IMG/VR virus record: IMGVR_UViG_3300020347_000041
Coordinates: 1 to 21,344 of that record
DNA from: a virus
Length of the DNA: 21,344 nucleotides
Strand: one strand, 5' to 3'
Every line of letters starts with the position of its first letter. Position 1 is the first letter of the stretch. A model generated the notes under the pieces. It was not told the DNA's origin and searched no databases. It saw nothing but the letters and a program-made list of their open reading frames with translations. Shown here piece by piece: positions 1 to 6,226 of the stretch. Both the position numbers and the translations under genes were made by a program.

Positions 1-1
1 T

Positions 2-1168
2 GATGGAACTGGTTTTACATCCGCTGCTTTATCTCAAGATGTTCTTATGACAAATAGTGGTATTGTTACGATTCAGCCCGATGTTGTTACATATGCTAAA
101 ATGCAAAATGTTGTAGGCGCAAACAAAGTTCTTGGAAGTTCAACTGCAAATGGAATTATAACAGAGACTCAAGTGCAAACTGGAATGATTGCAGATGACG
201 CTGTTACTACTGTTAAAATTTTAGATGATAATGTTACATATGCTAAAATCCAAGATGCAAATGCCAATTCAATTCTAGTTAGAGACGGTGCTGCAGCTGG
301 AGATATATCAGCAAAAACTTTAACAGATACTCAAATCTTAATTAATAATGGAGCAGGATTTACTGCTGCAGCATTATCTGGCGATGTTACAATGAGTAAT
401 GCTGGAGTAGTAACAGTTGATCCGTCAGTAATCGGGACTGTAAGATTAGGTGGAACAGCCCCAGCTACACCTTCAAATGGTACAGCTTGGTTTGACGATG
501 TAACAGCCGGCGAAATGTTTGTATATAGCGCTAGTGCAGGGAATTGGATACAGGTCACAGGGTCGATTACTTCTTTTTCAGCTATAAGTGGAACACCTCC
601 AGCTGCACCTTTAGATGGTACTTTTTGGTTTGATGACGGCGCAACTGGAGAATTGTTCATTTATAGTAATGATGCATCAAATTGGATACAGGTTACTGGT
701 GTAGTCGCTAATGTAGCATTTTCTGATTTAACAAGTACTCCAACTACATTAGCAGGCTACGGAATTACTGATGCACTGGCATTGGGTACAACTGGTACAA
801 CAGCCTTAGCAGGTAATTCAGTATTAACTGACCTAAGTATTACTGATGGAACAAGTGGACAAGTACTAACAACAGACGGTAGTGGTGGATTTACATTTGC
901 ATCTGCATCAAGTAGTACAACTCTAGGAGCCGTCGGCACACATGCCTTTCTGATGCGAACATCAACAGCTCAAAACGACTACATAAGCGTAGGATCGTCA
1001 TACGCTGGTAGTTCGTTGACATACGCTGGTGTATCTAGGTCTGCAGGTAATAATATAATCATTTCTCCAAGTGGATCGCCGGGTGGTACATGGAAAGCAA
1101 TGGGCCACGTTGGCAGTGCGTTCGGTGGCTTTAATCAAAGAGCAACTTTATTTGTGAGGATTTCATAA
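2..1168 (+). CDS. Tail fibre protein A (5' end cut by window edge)
   Basis: The reading frame is open from base 2, so the gene starts upstream. The first in-frame ATG (47) is internal: the residues before it (DGTGFTSAALSQDVLMTNSG) continue a repeat that recurs further on as NGAGFTAAALSGDVTMSNAG. The product is a modular fibre. It has VTYAKxQ repeats near the start and a module at 98-418 shared with fibre D. Next come two tandem copies of a FDD..GE.F.YS..NWIQVTG unit (about 451-560 and 588-698), then an SDLTSTPTTLAGYGIT linker, typical of phage long tail fibres and shared with B and C. The C-terminal domain ends GTWKAMG...TLFVRIS, resembling tip domains of marine phage fibres. Its stop codon shares one base with the start of the next gene (TAATG), suggesting translational coupling to a chaperone. 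Role inferred: distal fibre, host recognition. Fibre identity is fairly secure; the place in the virion is not known. Confidence 0.8.
   Translation, partial: DGTGFTSAALSQDVLMTNSGIVTIQPDVVTYAKMQNVVGANKVLGSSTANGIITETQVQTGMIADDAVTTVKILDDNVTYAKIQDANANSILVRDGAAAGDISAKTLTDTQILINNGAGFTAAALSGDVTMSNAGVVTVDPSVIGTVRLGGTAPATPSNGTAWFDDVTAGEMFVYSASAGNWIQVTGSITSFSAISGTPPAAPLDGTFWFDDGATGELFIYSNDASNWIQVTGVVANVAFSDLTSTPTTLAGYGITDALALGTTGTTALAGNSVLTDLSITDGTSGQVLTTDGSGGFTFASASSSTTLGAVGTHAFLMRTSTAQNDYISVGSSYAGSSLTYAGVSRSAGNNIIISPSGSPGGTWKAMGHVGSAFGGFNQRATLFVRIS
98..418 (+). repeat. Fibre module, copy in fibre A
   Basis: A 321-base stretch collinear with 4237-4557 in fibre D, in the same frame and without gaps. 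Blocks such as the one coding LGSS.ANGIITETQ differ by only two or three bases over about 44. Confidence 0.8.
713..768 (+). repeat. 56-bp linker repeat, copy 1 (fibre A)
   Basis: Codes for VAFSDLTSTPTTLAGYGIT. Near-identical DNA recurs at 2031-2086 and 3026-3081. The central part beginning CTGATTTAACAAGTACTCCA is identical in all three. Confidence 0.85.
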
Positions 1169-1584
1169 TGTCTATTACAATTGCACAAGTGCGTAATGCA
1201 CAATCACTTAACGCAAACAACACTCAAATGGATGTAGAAATTAATCATCCCGATTACGGTTGGATACCTTACACTTTGGACCCTAACGACACTGATACGA
1301 CTATTGATAACAATGTTGTAATGTCTTTAATAGATACAAACTTTACAGCTTACGTTGCGCCCACACAGGCAGAAATTGATTCAGAAACCGCATTGCAAGT
1401 TCGTTCTGATCGTGACTATAAGCTACTTACAGAAGTCGATCCTCTAGTGTCAAATCCTTTACGTTGGGCTGATATTTCATCTAGCAAACAAACAGAATGG
1501 GCACAGTATAGAACTAACTTATTAAATGTACCACAACAGTCAGGATTTCCCAATACAATCTCTTGGCCAGAAAAACCTGTATAA
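1168..1584 (+). CDS. Tail assembly chaperone-like protein 1
   Basis: 138 residues in two parts. The N-terminal half (ID/VEINHPDYGWIPYTLDP, about residues 22-40) resembles the short N-terminal domain found in many phage fibre-associated chaperones. The C-terminal half, from about residue 78 (RSDRDYKLL...WAQYRTNLLNVPQQSGFP..ISWPEKP), matches the phage tail assembly chaperone domain (Phage_tail_APC type), whose hallmarks are R..R..LL, YR..L.D.P.Q.GFP and WP.KP. The same C-terminal domain recurs in the genes at 1609 and 3900. The ATG overlaps the stop of fibre A by one base, so the two are probably translated together, and this protein probably helps fold or assemble fibre A. Recognition is from memory of the family pattern, not a search. 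Confidence 0.7.
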   Translation: MSITIAQVRNAQSLNANNTQMDVEINHPDYGWIPYTLDPNDTDTTIDNNVVMSLIDTNFTAYVAPTQAEIDSETALQVRSDRDYKLLTEVDPLVSNPLRWADISSSKQTEWAQYRTNLLNVPQQSGFPNTISWPEKPV

Positions 1585-1608
1585 GATATATAATCAGGAG
1601 AAACAATA

Positions 1609-1890
1609 ATGTCTAAAATATTTTATAACAAAAAAACAGGTCTTGGTGCAGTATTTGATAATTCTGCAAACATAAGTGATTGGCCCGACTTTCAAACTGA
1701 CCCTGTAATTGTAATTGCAAATGCAATACAAGTACGATCACAACGAAACAAACTACTAGAATCATCTGATGAGATGGCTTTAGCTGACCGCATAACAGAT
1801 GAGTGGCGCATTTATCGAAAAGCCTTAAGAGACTTGCCAGCGCAAGATGGTTTTCCGACAAATGTAACTTGGCCTTTTAAGCCTGAATAG
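1609..1890 (+). CDS. Tail assembly chaperone-like protein 2
   Basis: 93 residues, preceded by an AGGAG ribosome site 8 bases before the ATG. The N-terminus (FYNKKTGLGAVFD...WPDF) and the C-terminal chaperone domain (RSQRNKLLESSDEMALADRI, then YRKALRDLPAQDGFPTNVTWP) are closely paralogous to the gene at 3900-4181 and share only the C-terminal domain with the gene at 1168. It sits directly between chaperone 1 and fibre B, so the fibre it serves cannot be told from order alone. It may be the partner of B, or the remnant of an older fibre-chaperone pair whose fibre has been lost. The function, chaperone for fibre assembly, is inferred from the domain. Confidence 0.7.
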   Translation: MSKIFYNKKTGLGAVFDNSANISDWPDFQTDPVIVIANAIQVRSQRNKLLESSDEMALADRITDEWRIYRKALRDLPAQDGFPTNVTWPFKPE

Positions 1891-1916
1891 AATATAAGTA
1901 ATTAGGAAAAACGAGA

Positions 1917-2882
1917 ATGTCATATCCAACAAATCCAACGACCGGCGACACATATATTTTAAGTGGAAAAACTTGGAAATACGATGGTGCAAACTGGGTA
2001 AAATTAGGACTATCGCCACCAGAGCCATCTGTAGCATTCTCTGATTTAACAAGTACTCCAACTACCCTAGCCGGGTATGGAATTACAAGTAATGATGCAC
2101 TACTTGCGAATGCATCAGCTTCTGATTACCCAGTAGAACCTAATTGGAATACACACACTGAAGAAATTACTACATCAAGTACTTGGACTAAACCAGCCGC
2201 TTTAAGTGATGATGCTTGGGTTATTGCTTATGGTGTTGCCGGCGGTGGTGCTGGCGGTCATGCATTTAATAATAAGTCTGGTTTTGCCACTGTCTACAAT
2301 GCAAGGGCTGGAGGCGGCGGTGGTGCTATGATCATCGCTTTAAAGGCATCCACACTTAACGGTGCTTCATTTGTAATTGGCAGTGGTGGTATTGGTTCTA
2401 CTTCCAATGGCGGACCAGCTGGTGGGAATACTACTATTACAACCACAGGAACTGGTGGTACAACATATACATCATATGGCGGTGGTGGTGGCGCAGTGGC
2501 CAATTCAGGTTCATCTCCAGGCGGCGGCGGACAGATAATTTGGTGGACAAGTCCAGGTAAAAATGATGTATCCATTGCTTGGAATATAAATGGTGGTAGT
2601 TCAGGAGCTGCCTTCTATAACTACATTACTCCTGCTACTACAGAATTTGGAGGTGGTGGATCACAAGGTATATATAACGATGTTGGCGCTGGTAATATTA
2701 CTGTCTCAACCTACGCAGGTGATGGGGTAGCTGCATCTGCTACAAATGTAAATGGTGGAAACGGCGGATTTCCGGGCGGCGGCGGTGGTGCTACACACGT
2801 TAATTTTGGCGGTGGTACTACAACAACCGTAGTGACTGGTTCTGGTGGAAACGGGTCAATTAGACTATACTATACAATATAA
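1917..2882 (+). CDS. Tail fibre/adhesin B, glycine-rich tip
   Basis: 321 residues, ATG preceded by AGGAAAAA. The N-terminal 40 residues (YPTNPTTGDTYILSGKTWKY) form a small module common in phage fibres. The SDLTSTPTTLAGYGIT linker follows at about residues 42-57. A long C-terminal domain begins after STWTKPAALSDD and is dominated by GGGGG runs (for example GGGGGAMIIALKAS, SYGGGGGAV, FPGGGGGATH), ending GSGGNGSIRLYYTI. This pattern matches glycine-rich phage tip domains (Gly_rich_2 type) and recalls the polyglycine-helix adhesins of T4-like phages such as T2/S16 gp38, though I claim no homology to gp38. It is paralogous to fibre C in the N-terminal module and linker, while the tips diverge. 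Likely role: receptor binding. The minus-strand open frame in this region is a shadow of the GGN codons. Confidence 0.78.
   Translation: MSYPTNPTTGDTYILSGKTWKYDGANWVKLGLSPPEPSVAFSDLTSTPTTLAGYGITSNDALLANASASDYPVEPNWNTHTEEITTSSTWTKPAALSDDAWVIAYGVAGGGAGGHAFNNKSGFATVYNARAGGGGGAMIIALKASTLNGASFVIGSGGIGSTSNGGPAGGNTTITTTGTGGTTYTSYGGGGGAVANSGSSPGGGGQIIWWTSPGKNDVSIAWNINGGSSGAAFYNYITPATTEFGGGGSQGIYNDVGAGNITVSTYAGDGVAASATNVNGGNGGFPGGGGGATHVNFGGGTTTTVVTGSGGNGSIRLYYTI
2031..2086 (+). repeat. 56-bp linker repeat, copy 2 (fibre B)
   Basis: Second copy of the linker at the junction of the N-terminal module and the glycine-rich tip of fibre B. Confidence 0.85.
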
Positions 2883-2905
2883 TATACTAGTAAGGAAAAA
2901 CAAAA

Positions 2906-3907
2906 ATGGCATATCCAACAAACCCATCAACTGGCGACACATATGTTTTAGGATCAAAAACTTGGACCTACAATGGCACTAACTGGGTAAATCAAGCAAC
3001 GTTTGCATCTGGTGGCTCGCCATCTGTAGCATTCTCTGATTTAACAAGTACTCCAACTACCTTATCAGGATACGGAATTACAGATGGCGGTGGTAGCGCG
3101 GGATACGAACAGGTAACATTCCCTTCTAATTGGGCTTCACCCTCCGAAACTTTTAATTCTAGCGGTACTTATACAAAACCAGCTAGTGTAGCTGACGATG
3201 ATTATATATGGGTTTATCTGTTAGGCGGCGGCGGTGCGGGGTGCAGTTCTGGAAGAAACAATGGCTCTTATGCTGGCAATACTGCGGGATATGTAGCGGG
3301 TTCAGCGGGTGGGTCAGCTACGCTGCTATACGGACAAGCAAAAATGTTTACTGGTGGAACAATGGTTATCGGTGCAGCTTATCCGTTTTCTTCTCGCCCT
3401 GCTAATGAATTTTTTTACAACGCAGTACAAGGCAATCCTTCAAGTTTTACTTTATCAAGCAGCAATGGTGCTATCGTTTATAGTACTAATGCCGGTGGTG
3501 ATCCTACTACGACTGATGTTTCTTCTAGAGTTATTCAAATTCCTGGAGCGGGAAGCGATGGCGATGATTATTTACATTCCAGTGCAGTTTCACCGACTAA
3601 ATTTTCTTTAGATACCGCTACAACCCCGATTCTCTCAGCCAATGCGTTTGTTATGCCTGGAACAAGCGGAAACATGGTCTCCACTACTCAACAAACAAGC
3701 GTGTTTGCTGGCGGTAACGCTGGCGCAAGGCCGTATAATTTCGGCGATTTGCCGACTGTTGCACAGGGAACCTCTGTTTTATCGGGTGATGGTGGAGTTT
3801 TAAACGGTACAGAAGGGCAATTTCCGGGGGGTGCTGGGCGGTCTGTTACTGGTAGTGGTGTTGGTGGTGATGGTGCTGCGGGTCAAATAAGGATTTATCA
3901 TGTCTAA
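2906..3907 (+). CDS. Tail fibre/adhesin C, glycine-rich tip
   Basis: 333 residues, ATG preceded by AAGGAAAAA. Same architecture as fibre B: N-terminal YPTNPSTGDTYVLGSKTWTY module, SDLTSTPTTLSGYGIT linker (about residues 45-60), then a tip introduced by SGTYTKPASVADDDYIWVYL and rich in glycine (LGGGGAG, FAGGNAGARP, GGAGRSVTGSGVGGDGAAG), ending GQIRIYHV. The tip is longer and less strictly polyglycine than that of B. The last 8 bases overlap the start of chaperone 3, so coupling is likely. The tandem B/C pair with a conserved base and diverged tips fits a role as alternative receptor-binding proteins; this is inference. Short open frames in frame +1/+3 inside it are shadows. Confidence 0.78.
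   Translation: MAYPTNPSTGDTYVLGSKTWTYNGTNWVNQATFASGGSPSVAFSDLTSTPTTLSGYGITDGGGSAGYEQVTFPSNWASPSETFNSSGTYTKPASVADDDYIWVYLLGGGGAGCSSGRNNGSYAGNTAGYVAGSAGGSATLLYGQAKMFTGGTMVIGAAYPFSSRPANEFFYNAVQGNPSSFTLSSSNGAIVYSTNAGGDPTTTDVSSRVIQIPGAGSDGDDYLHSSAVSPTKFSLDTATTPILSANAFVMPGTSGNMVSTTQQTSVFAGGNAGARPYNFGDLPTVAQGTSVLSGDGGVLNGTEGQFPGGAGRSVTGSGVGGDGAAGQIRIYHV
3026..3081 (+). repeat. 56-bp linker repeat, copy 3 (fibre C)
   Basis: Third copy, at the equivalent junction in fibre C. It differs from copy 2 by a few bases near its right end. Confidence 0.85.
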
Positions 3908-4181
3908 AACTTTTTACAACACAACGACAGGCGATGGCGCAGTGTTTGATGATGCAGAAAATATGTCAAACTGGCCTGACTTTCAAGAAACAAGGCCAAC
4001 GCTAACGCTCACAGCAGAGCAAGTACGGGCGCAGCGTGACGAACTACTAGCAGCGTCTGATGCAATGGCCTTGGCTGACCGTATAACAACGGATTGGACA
4101 ACGTACCGACAAGCACTACGTGACGTACCCACACAAGCTGGGTTTCCTACAGATGTAACTTGGCCAGATAAACCTGAATAA
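3900..4181 (+). CDS. Tail assembly chaperone-like protein 3
   Basis: 93 residues. The ATG lies inside the last codons of fibre C (8-base overlap). The sequence closely parallels chaperone 2: FYNTTTGDGAVFDD...WPDF at the N-terminus, then RAQRDELLAASDAMALADRI and YRQALRDVPTQAGFPTDVTWP. The C-terminal part carries the hallmarks of the phage tail assembly chaperone domain (R..RD.LL, YRQALRD, GFP..V.WP.KP). Overlap with fibre C suggests C is its client. The paralogy of this gene and the one at 1609, together with paralogous neighbours B and C, suggests duplication of a fibre-plus-chaperone unit. Confidence 0.72.
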   Translation: MSKTFYNTTTGDGAVFDDAENMSNWPDFQETRPTLTLTAEQVRAQRDELLAASDAMALADRITTDWTTYRQALRDVPTQAGFPTDVTWPDKPE

Positions 4182-4206
4182 TTAATTATGTAAATAAAGG
4201 TGATGA

Positions 4207-4902
4207 ATGACACATAATGATAAAGTATTTTATTCTCAAATACAAAATATTTCTGTTGCAAATACTGTTCTTGGAAGTTCAGCTGCAAATGGAATTATAA
4301 CAGAGACCCAAGTTTTTAATGAAATGATTGCAGATGATGCAATAACAGCAGTCAAAATTCCAGATGATGAAATTACATATGCTAAAATTCAAGATATAGA
4401 TGCCAATTCAGTTTTAGTTAGAGATGACGCTGCGGCTGGTGATGCATCATCTAAAATGCTATTAGATACTCAAATTTTAATTAATAACGGCGCAGGGTTT
4501 ACTGCAGCTTCTTTATCTGGTGATGTTACAATGACTAATACGGGAGTAGTAACTGTATTAAAATTAAACAAAGCAATAATTAATATCGATAATAATAAAA
4601 AAAATATTGCTATTAATAAAAAAAATATTGCTATTAATACAGATAATATTAATAGTAATACTAAAGCAATTGAAAATATTAATCTTCCATCAGGAAGTAT
4701 TATGACTTTCTCAGTTGGGGTAGAACCCAAAGGTTGGTTAGAATGCGATGGTTCAGGTATTGATAGAAAATTATATTCAAATTTATTTTCTGCAATTGAT
4801 ATTAAATACGGAATAGGTGATGGCACTAACTCCTTCAATGTTCCAGATTTTAGAGGTACTTATATAAATGATATTGAGGTAATGTACTGCATTAAAATAT
4901 AA
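4207..4902 (+). CDS. Tail fibre D: repeat module, coiled coil and short tail-collar domain
   Basis: 231 residues, ATG preceded by AAAGGTGATGA. Residues 11-117 align without gaps with the module at 98-418 of fibre A (VLGSS.ANGIITETQV, MIADDA, LINNGAGFTAA.LSGDVTM). Residues about 120-155 are Asn-rich heptads (NKKNIAI repeated), typical of trimeric fibre coiled coils. From residue 158 a phage tail-collar domain is seen: GSIMTFSVGVEPKGWLECDG, then LFSAIDIKYGIGDGTNSFNV and PDFRG. Collar-domain fibres usually continue well past PDxRG before a terminal YCIK-like strand. Here only a few residues separate PDFRG from the final VMYCIKI, so the domain looks internally shortened. Function inferred: short tail fibre or fibre tip. 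The minus-strand open frame here is a shadow. Confidence 0.75.
   Translation: MTHNDKVFYSQIQNISVANTVLGSSAANGIITETQVFNEMIADDAITAVKIPDDEITYAKIQDIDANSVLVRDDAAAGDASSKMLLDTQILINNGAGFTAASLSGDVTMTNTGVVTVLKLNKAIINIDNNKKNIAINKKNIAINTDNINSNTKAIENINLPSGSIMTFSVGVEPKGWLECDGSGIDRKLYSNLFSAIDIKYGIGDGTNSFNVPDFRGTYINDIEVMYCIKI
4237..4557 (+). repeat. Fibre module, copy in fibre D
   Basis: Partner of 98-418 in fibre A. The downstream sequences are unrelated (tandem FDD units in A, coiled coil and collar in D), so the similarity ends abruptly after GVVTV. Confidence 0.8.
4594..4635 (+). repeat. 21-bp perfect tandem repeat in fibre D
   Basis: Two identical 21-base units (4594-4614 and 4615-4635), each with a run of eight A, coding the heptad NKKNIAI twice. 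The length equals one coiled-coil heptad, so gain or loss of a unit keeps the frame, whereas slippage in an A8 run would break it. Confidence 0.85.
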
Positions 4903-4912
4903 GGAATTAATT

Positions 4913-5317
4913 ATGACATTAATATATAATTATAATAAAAAAACTAAAGTATATACTAATACCACTACTGCAAAACCATGCCCTTTAGGAGGTAATGATC
5001 GTATTCCGGCCCACGCAACTACAATTCCTATTCCAGATCTATCAGATAAAGAATGTGCAGTTTGGGATGGATCTGCTTGGACTATAGGACCCGATCTCAG
5101 AGGAACTGTATATTGGATAAATCATTATGAATCTAAAACTATAACAGAAATTAATACTGATATTCCTTTTGACGCATACCTTACTCAGCCATTTGCAACT
5201 CCCGAAGAAGAATCAGCTGCAGAAAACCTTGCTGCTTTTAAACTAGCACAGCAAAAAGCAATAGATGATAGAAATGAACGAATTCGTTTACATCTAGAAT
5301 CTATTGCTAATCTATAG
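4913..5317 (+). CDS. Tail fibre assembly-like protein
   Basis: 134 residues, ATG preceded by AAGGAATTAATT and 10 bases after fibre D. The N-terminus (YNYNKKTKVYTNT, then P.GGNDRIPAHATTIPIP, then AVWDGSAWTIGPDLRGTVYW) follows the layout of small phage tail fibre assembly proteins: 'Y...T..Y', a proline-rich stretch with 'PA.AT', then 'W(D)G..W'. The C-terminal third is a charged helix (EEESAAENLAAFKLAQQKAI). Position right after fibre D suggests it folds or attaches D. It is a different family from the three chaperone-like genes upstream. The stop codon abuts the stop of the convergent minus-strand gene with no base between. Confidence is moderate because the match is pattern-level only. Confidence 0.6.
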   Translation: MTLIYNYNKKTKVYTNTTTAKPCPLGGNDRIPAHATTIPIPDLSDKECAVWDGSAWTIGPDLRGTVYWINHYESKTITEINTDIPFDAYLTQPFATPEEESAAENLAAFKLAQQKAIDDRNERIRLHLESIANL

Positions 5318-5536
5318 TTAATTAAACGCTACTTTAACAACATTACCATTTGGATCAAACATAGTACTAACTCTATTGACTTTGCAATTAGTACTAGTTC
5401 TACATTTCCACCACTCTTCAGCTTCTTCTTGAGTGTTAACTGTTATTGCAGTCCACTCGAGAGGACCTTCAGTTCTAGGTTTTCCTGTAGTTTCATCAAA
5501 TTGCCTAACGCTGAATTGTCCTCTGAGTTCCCACAT
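5318..5536 (-). CDS. Small hypothetical protein
   Basis: 72 residues, MWELRGQFSVRQFDETTGKP..., with an AAGGA ribosome site about 8 bases before the ATG. It lies 13 bases after the gene at 5550-6071, so the two are probably co-transcribed from the promoter at 6096-6124. The sequence has a central EEAEEWWKCRTSTNC segment and a predicted mixed beta/alpha composition (alternating hydrophobics in FSVRQF and AITVNT, then a helix, then VVKVAF), suggesting a small folded domain. I do not recognise it. No signal peptide or membrane segment is seen. It converges with the fibre block with zero intergenic bases. Confidence 0.6.
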   Translation of the reverse strand: MWELRGQFSVRQFDETTGKPRTEGPLEWTAITVNTQEEAEEWWKCRTSTNCKVNRVSTMFDPNGNVVKVAFN

Positions 5537-5549
5537 AATTATATCCTTT

Positions 5550-6071
5550 TTATTTCTTCATTTTTACTAAAGTACGGAGGTGGAGACATTGGATGTTATA
5601 TCCGCCAGCTAAGATTGTATCGATTTCAATCCGCTTGTTTCCTTTGTCTGTTTCTACATTAAAGACTCCGTGAAAACCATCTGAGGTTTTAGAAATATTT
5701 GAGTCTTTAACTTCTGTGATACCGAATTTTTCCAGCTTTTTAGCTACTTTAGCATTTCTTGCTTCAATTGTTCTTTTGCAGTTCTTTTCAAATATCTGAG
5801 CAATTCCTGCATTGTTATTTTGAGTGATTGTGTTATAGTGACCTTTACCACCGCAAATCCGAAACATTTCTTCGTAAAAACCCCAATCGTCTTTACCCCA
5901 ATTTTTGTAACCTTCGTTTACTTTTGCGCCATAAGGATGCCCGAGGATGTTATCCATCCGCCATTCTTTAAGAGCTACTTTCCGTCCTAAGGCCCATTCG
6001 ATTTGCCCTTCGGTGAATTTTTTATCGAGATCGGTAAAGACATTTTCTAAGTTTGAAATGATCCGTTCCAT
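5550..6071 (-). CDS. Hypothetical protein (173 aa)
   Basis: The start is placed at the internal ATG at 6071 (MERIISNLENVFTDLDKK), not the first ATG at 6137. An AAGGAG site lies 8 bases before 6071, and the inferred promoter (-10 at 6096-6101) lies inside the longer version, which would leave its first codons untranscribed. The protein has an N-terminal charged helix, a GRKVALKEWRMDNILGHPYG segment, an aromatic, Gly-rich middle (NWGKDDWGFYEEMFRICGGKGHYN), a basic helix (KNCKRTIEARNAKVAKKLEK), and a C-terminal beta-rich part (GVFNVETDKGNKRIEIDTIL...YNIQCLHLRTLV). No family recognised, no membrane segment. It is separated from the capsid operon by a strong terminator and has its own promoter, so it is probably expressed earlier than the late genes. 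Confidence 0.65.
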   Translation of the reverse strand: MERIISNLENVFTDLDKKFTEGQIEWALGRKVALKEWRMDNILGHPYGAKVNEGYKNWGKDDWGFYEEMFRICGGKGHYNTITQNNNAGIAQIFEKNCKRTIEARNAKVAKKLEKFGITEVKDSNISKTSDGFHGVFNVETDKGNKRIEIDTILAGGYNIQCLHLRTLVKMKK

Positions 6072-6079
6072 TTGGTAGT

Positions 6080-6085
6080 CTCCTT
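6080..6085 (-). promoter_or_regulatory. Ribosome binding site fixing the start at 6071
   Basis: AAGGAG on the minus strand with an 8-base spacer to the ATG at 6071. No comparable site precedes the alternative ATG at 6137 or the one at 6107. Confidence 0.7.
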
Positions 6086-6095
6086 TGTTAATACC

Positions 6096-6124
6096 TTTAT
6101 AACACATTTTTGAGCGATTGTAAA
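6096..6124 (-). promoter_or_regulatory. Sigma70-type promoter with extended -10
   Basis: Read on the minus strand: TTTACA (6119-6124; 5 of 6 to TTGACA), a 17-base spacer, then TATAAA (6096-6101; 5 of 6 to TATAAT) preceded by TGT, giving an extended -10. The expected start near 6088 leaves a short leader containing the AAGGAG site for the gene starting at 6071. It lies just downstream of the terminator at 6165-6184. The spacing and match are good; activity is inferred. Confidence 0.65.
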
Positions 6125-6164
6125 GGACTATTTTCAACTTTTTGAAAAAAAAAAGTATAAAAAA

Positions 6165-6184
6165 AGCCCCACCGAAGTGGAGCT
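6165..6184 (-). terminator. Intrinsic terminator after gp23 (UUCG tetraloop)
   Basis: On the minus strand AGCTCCAC-TTCG-GTGGGGCT forms an 8-bp stem (one G-U pair) closed by a C(UUCG)G tetraloop, followed at once by a run of seven T. This is a textbook rho-independent terminator placed about 43 bases after the gp23 stop. It ends the late capsid transcript before the independently promoted pair at 5318-6071. Confidence 0.88.
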
Positions 6185-6190
6185 TAGTTG

Positions 6191-6210
6191 GGAGGGGTTT
6201 AATCCCCTCC
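6191..6210. terminator. Second hairpin of the terminator, possibly bidirectional
   Basis: GGAGGGG and CCCCTCC (7 perfect pairs) enclose a 6-base loop. On the plus strand it is followed by a T-rich tail (TTATTTTTAATT), so it could stop plus-strand transcripts running into gp23. On the minus strand it sits between the gp23 stop and the main terminator and may back it up or protect the mRNA 3' end. Confidence 0.6.
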
Positions 6211-6226
6211 TTATTTTTAATTAATT

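Noticed and set aside
331-660. Minus-strand open frame across fibre A
   Set aside because: Shadow of the repetitive fibre gene; composition follows the plus-strand codons and there is no ribosome site.
2294-2575. Minus-strand proline-rich open frame across fibre B
   Set aside because: The prolines are the complement of GGN glycine codons of the adhesin; a shadow.
713-3081. The three 56-bp repeats as a CRISPR-like or att-type array
   Set aside because: The copies are in frame in paralogous fibre genes, far apart and without spacers; they are protein-module repeats.
3208-3611. Two plus-strand frames inside fibre C
   Set aside because: Out-of-frame readings of a well supported fibre gene, no ribosome site, no sensible protein features.
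4470-4838. Minus-strand open frame inside fibre D
   Set aside because: Covers the AT-rich coiled-coil repeat; apparent hydrophobic segments are complements of Asn/Lys codons.
5429-5662. Plus-strand open frame overlapping the two small minus-strand genes
   Set aside because: The minus-strand genes have ribosome sites and a promoter; this frame has neither.
6072-6137. Extended N-terminus of the 5550-6071 gene from the ATG at 6137
   Set aside because: It overlaps the promoter and lacks a ribosome site; the ATG at 6071 has AAGGAG at ideal spacing.
6119-6160. Poly-A/T tract as part of an origin
   Set aside because: It is explained by the T-run of the late terminator on the minus strand and the region upstream of a promoter.
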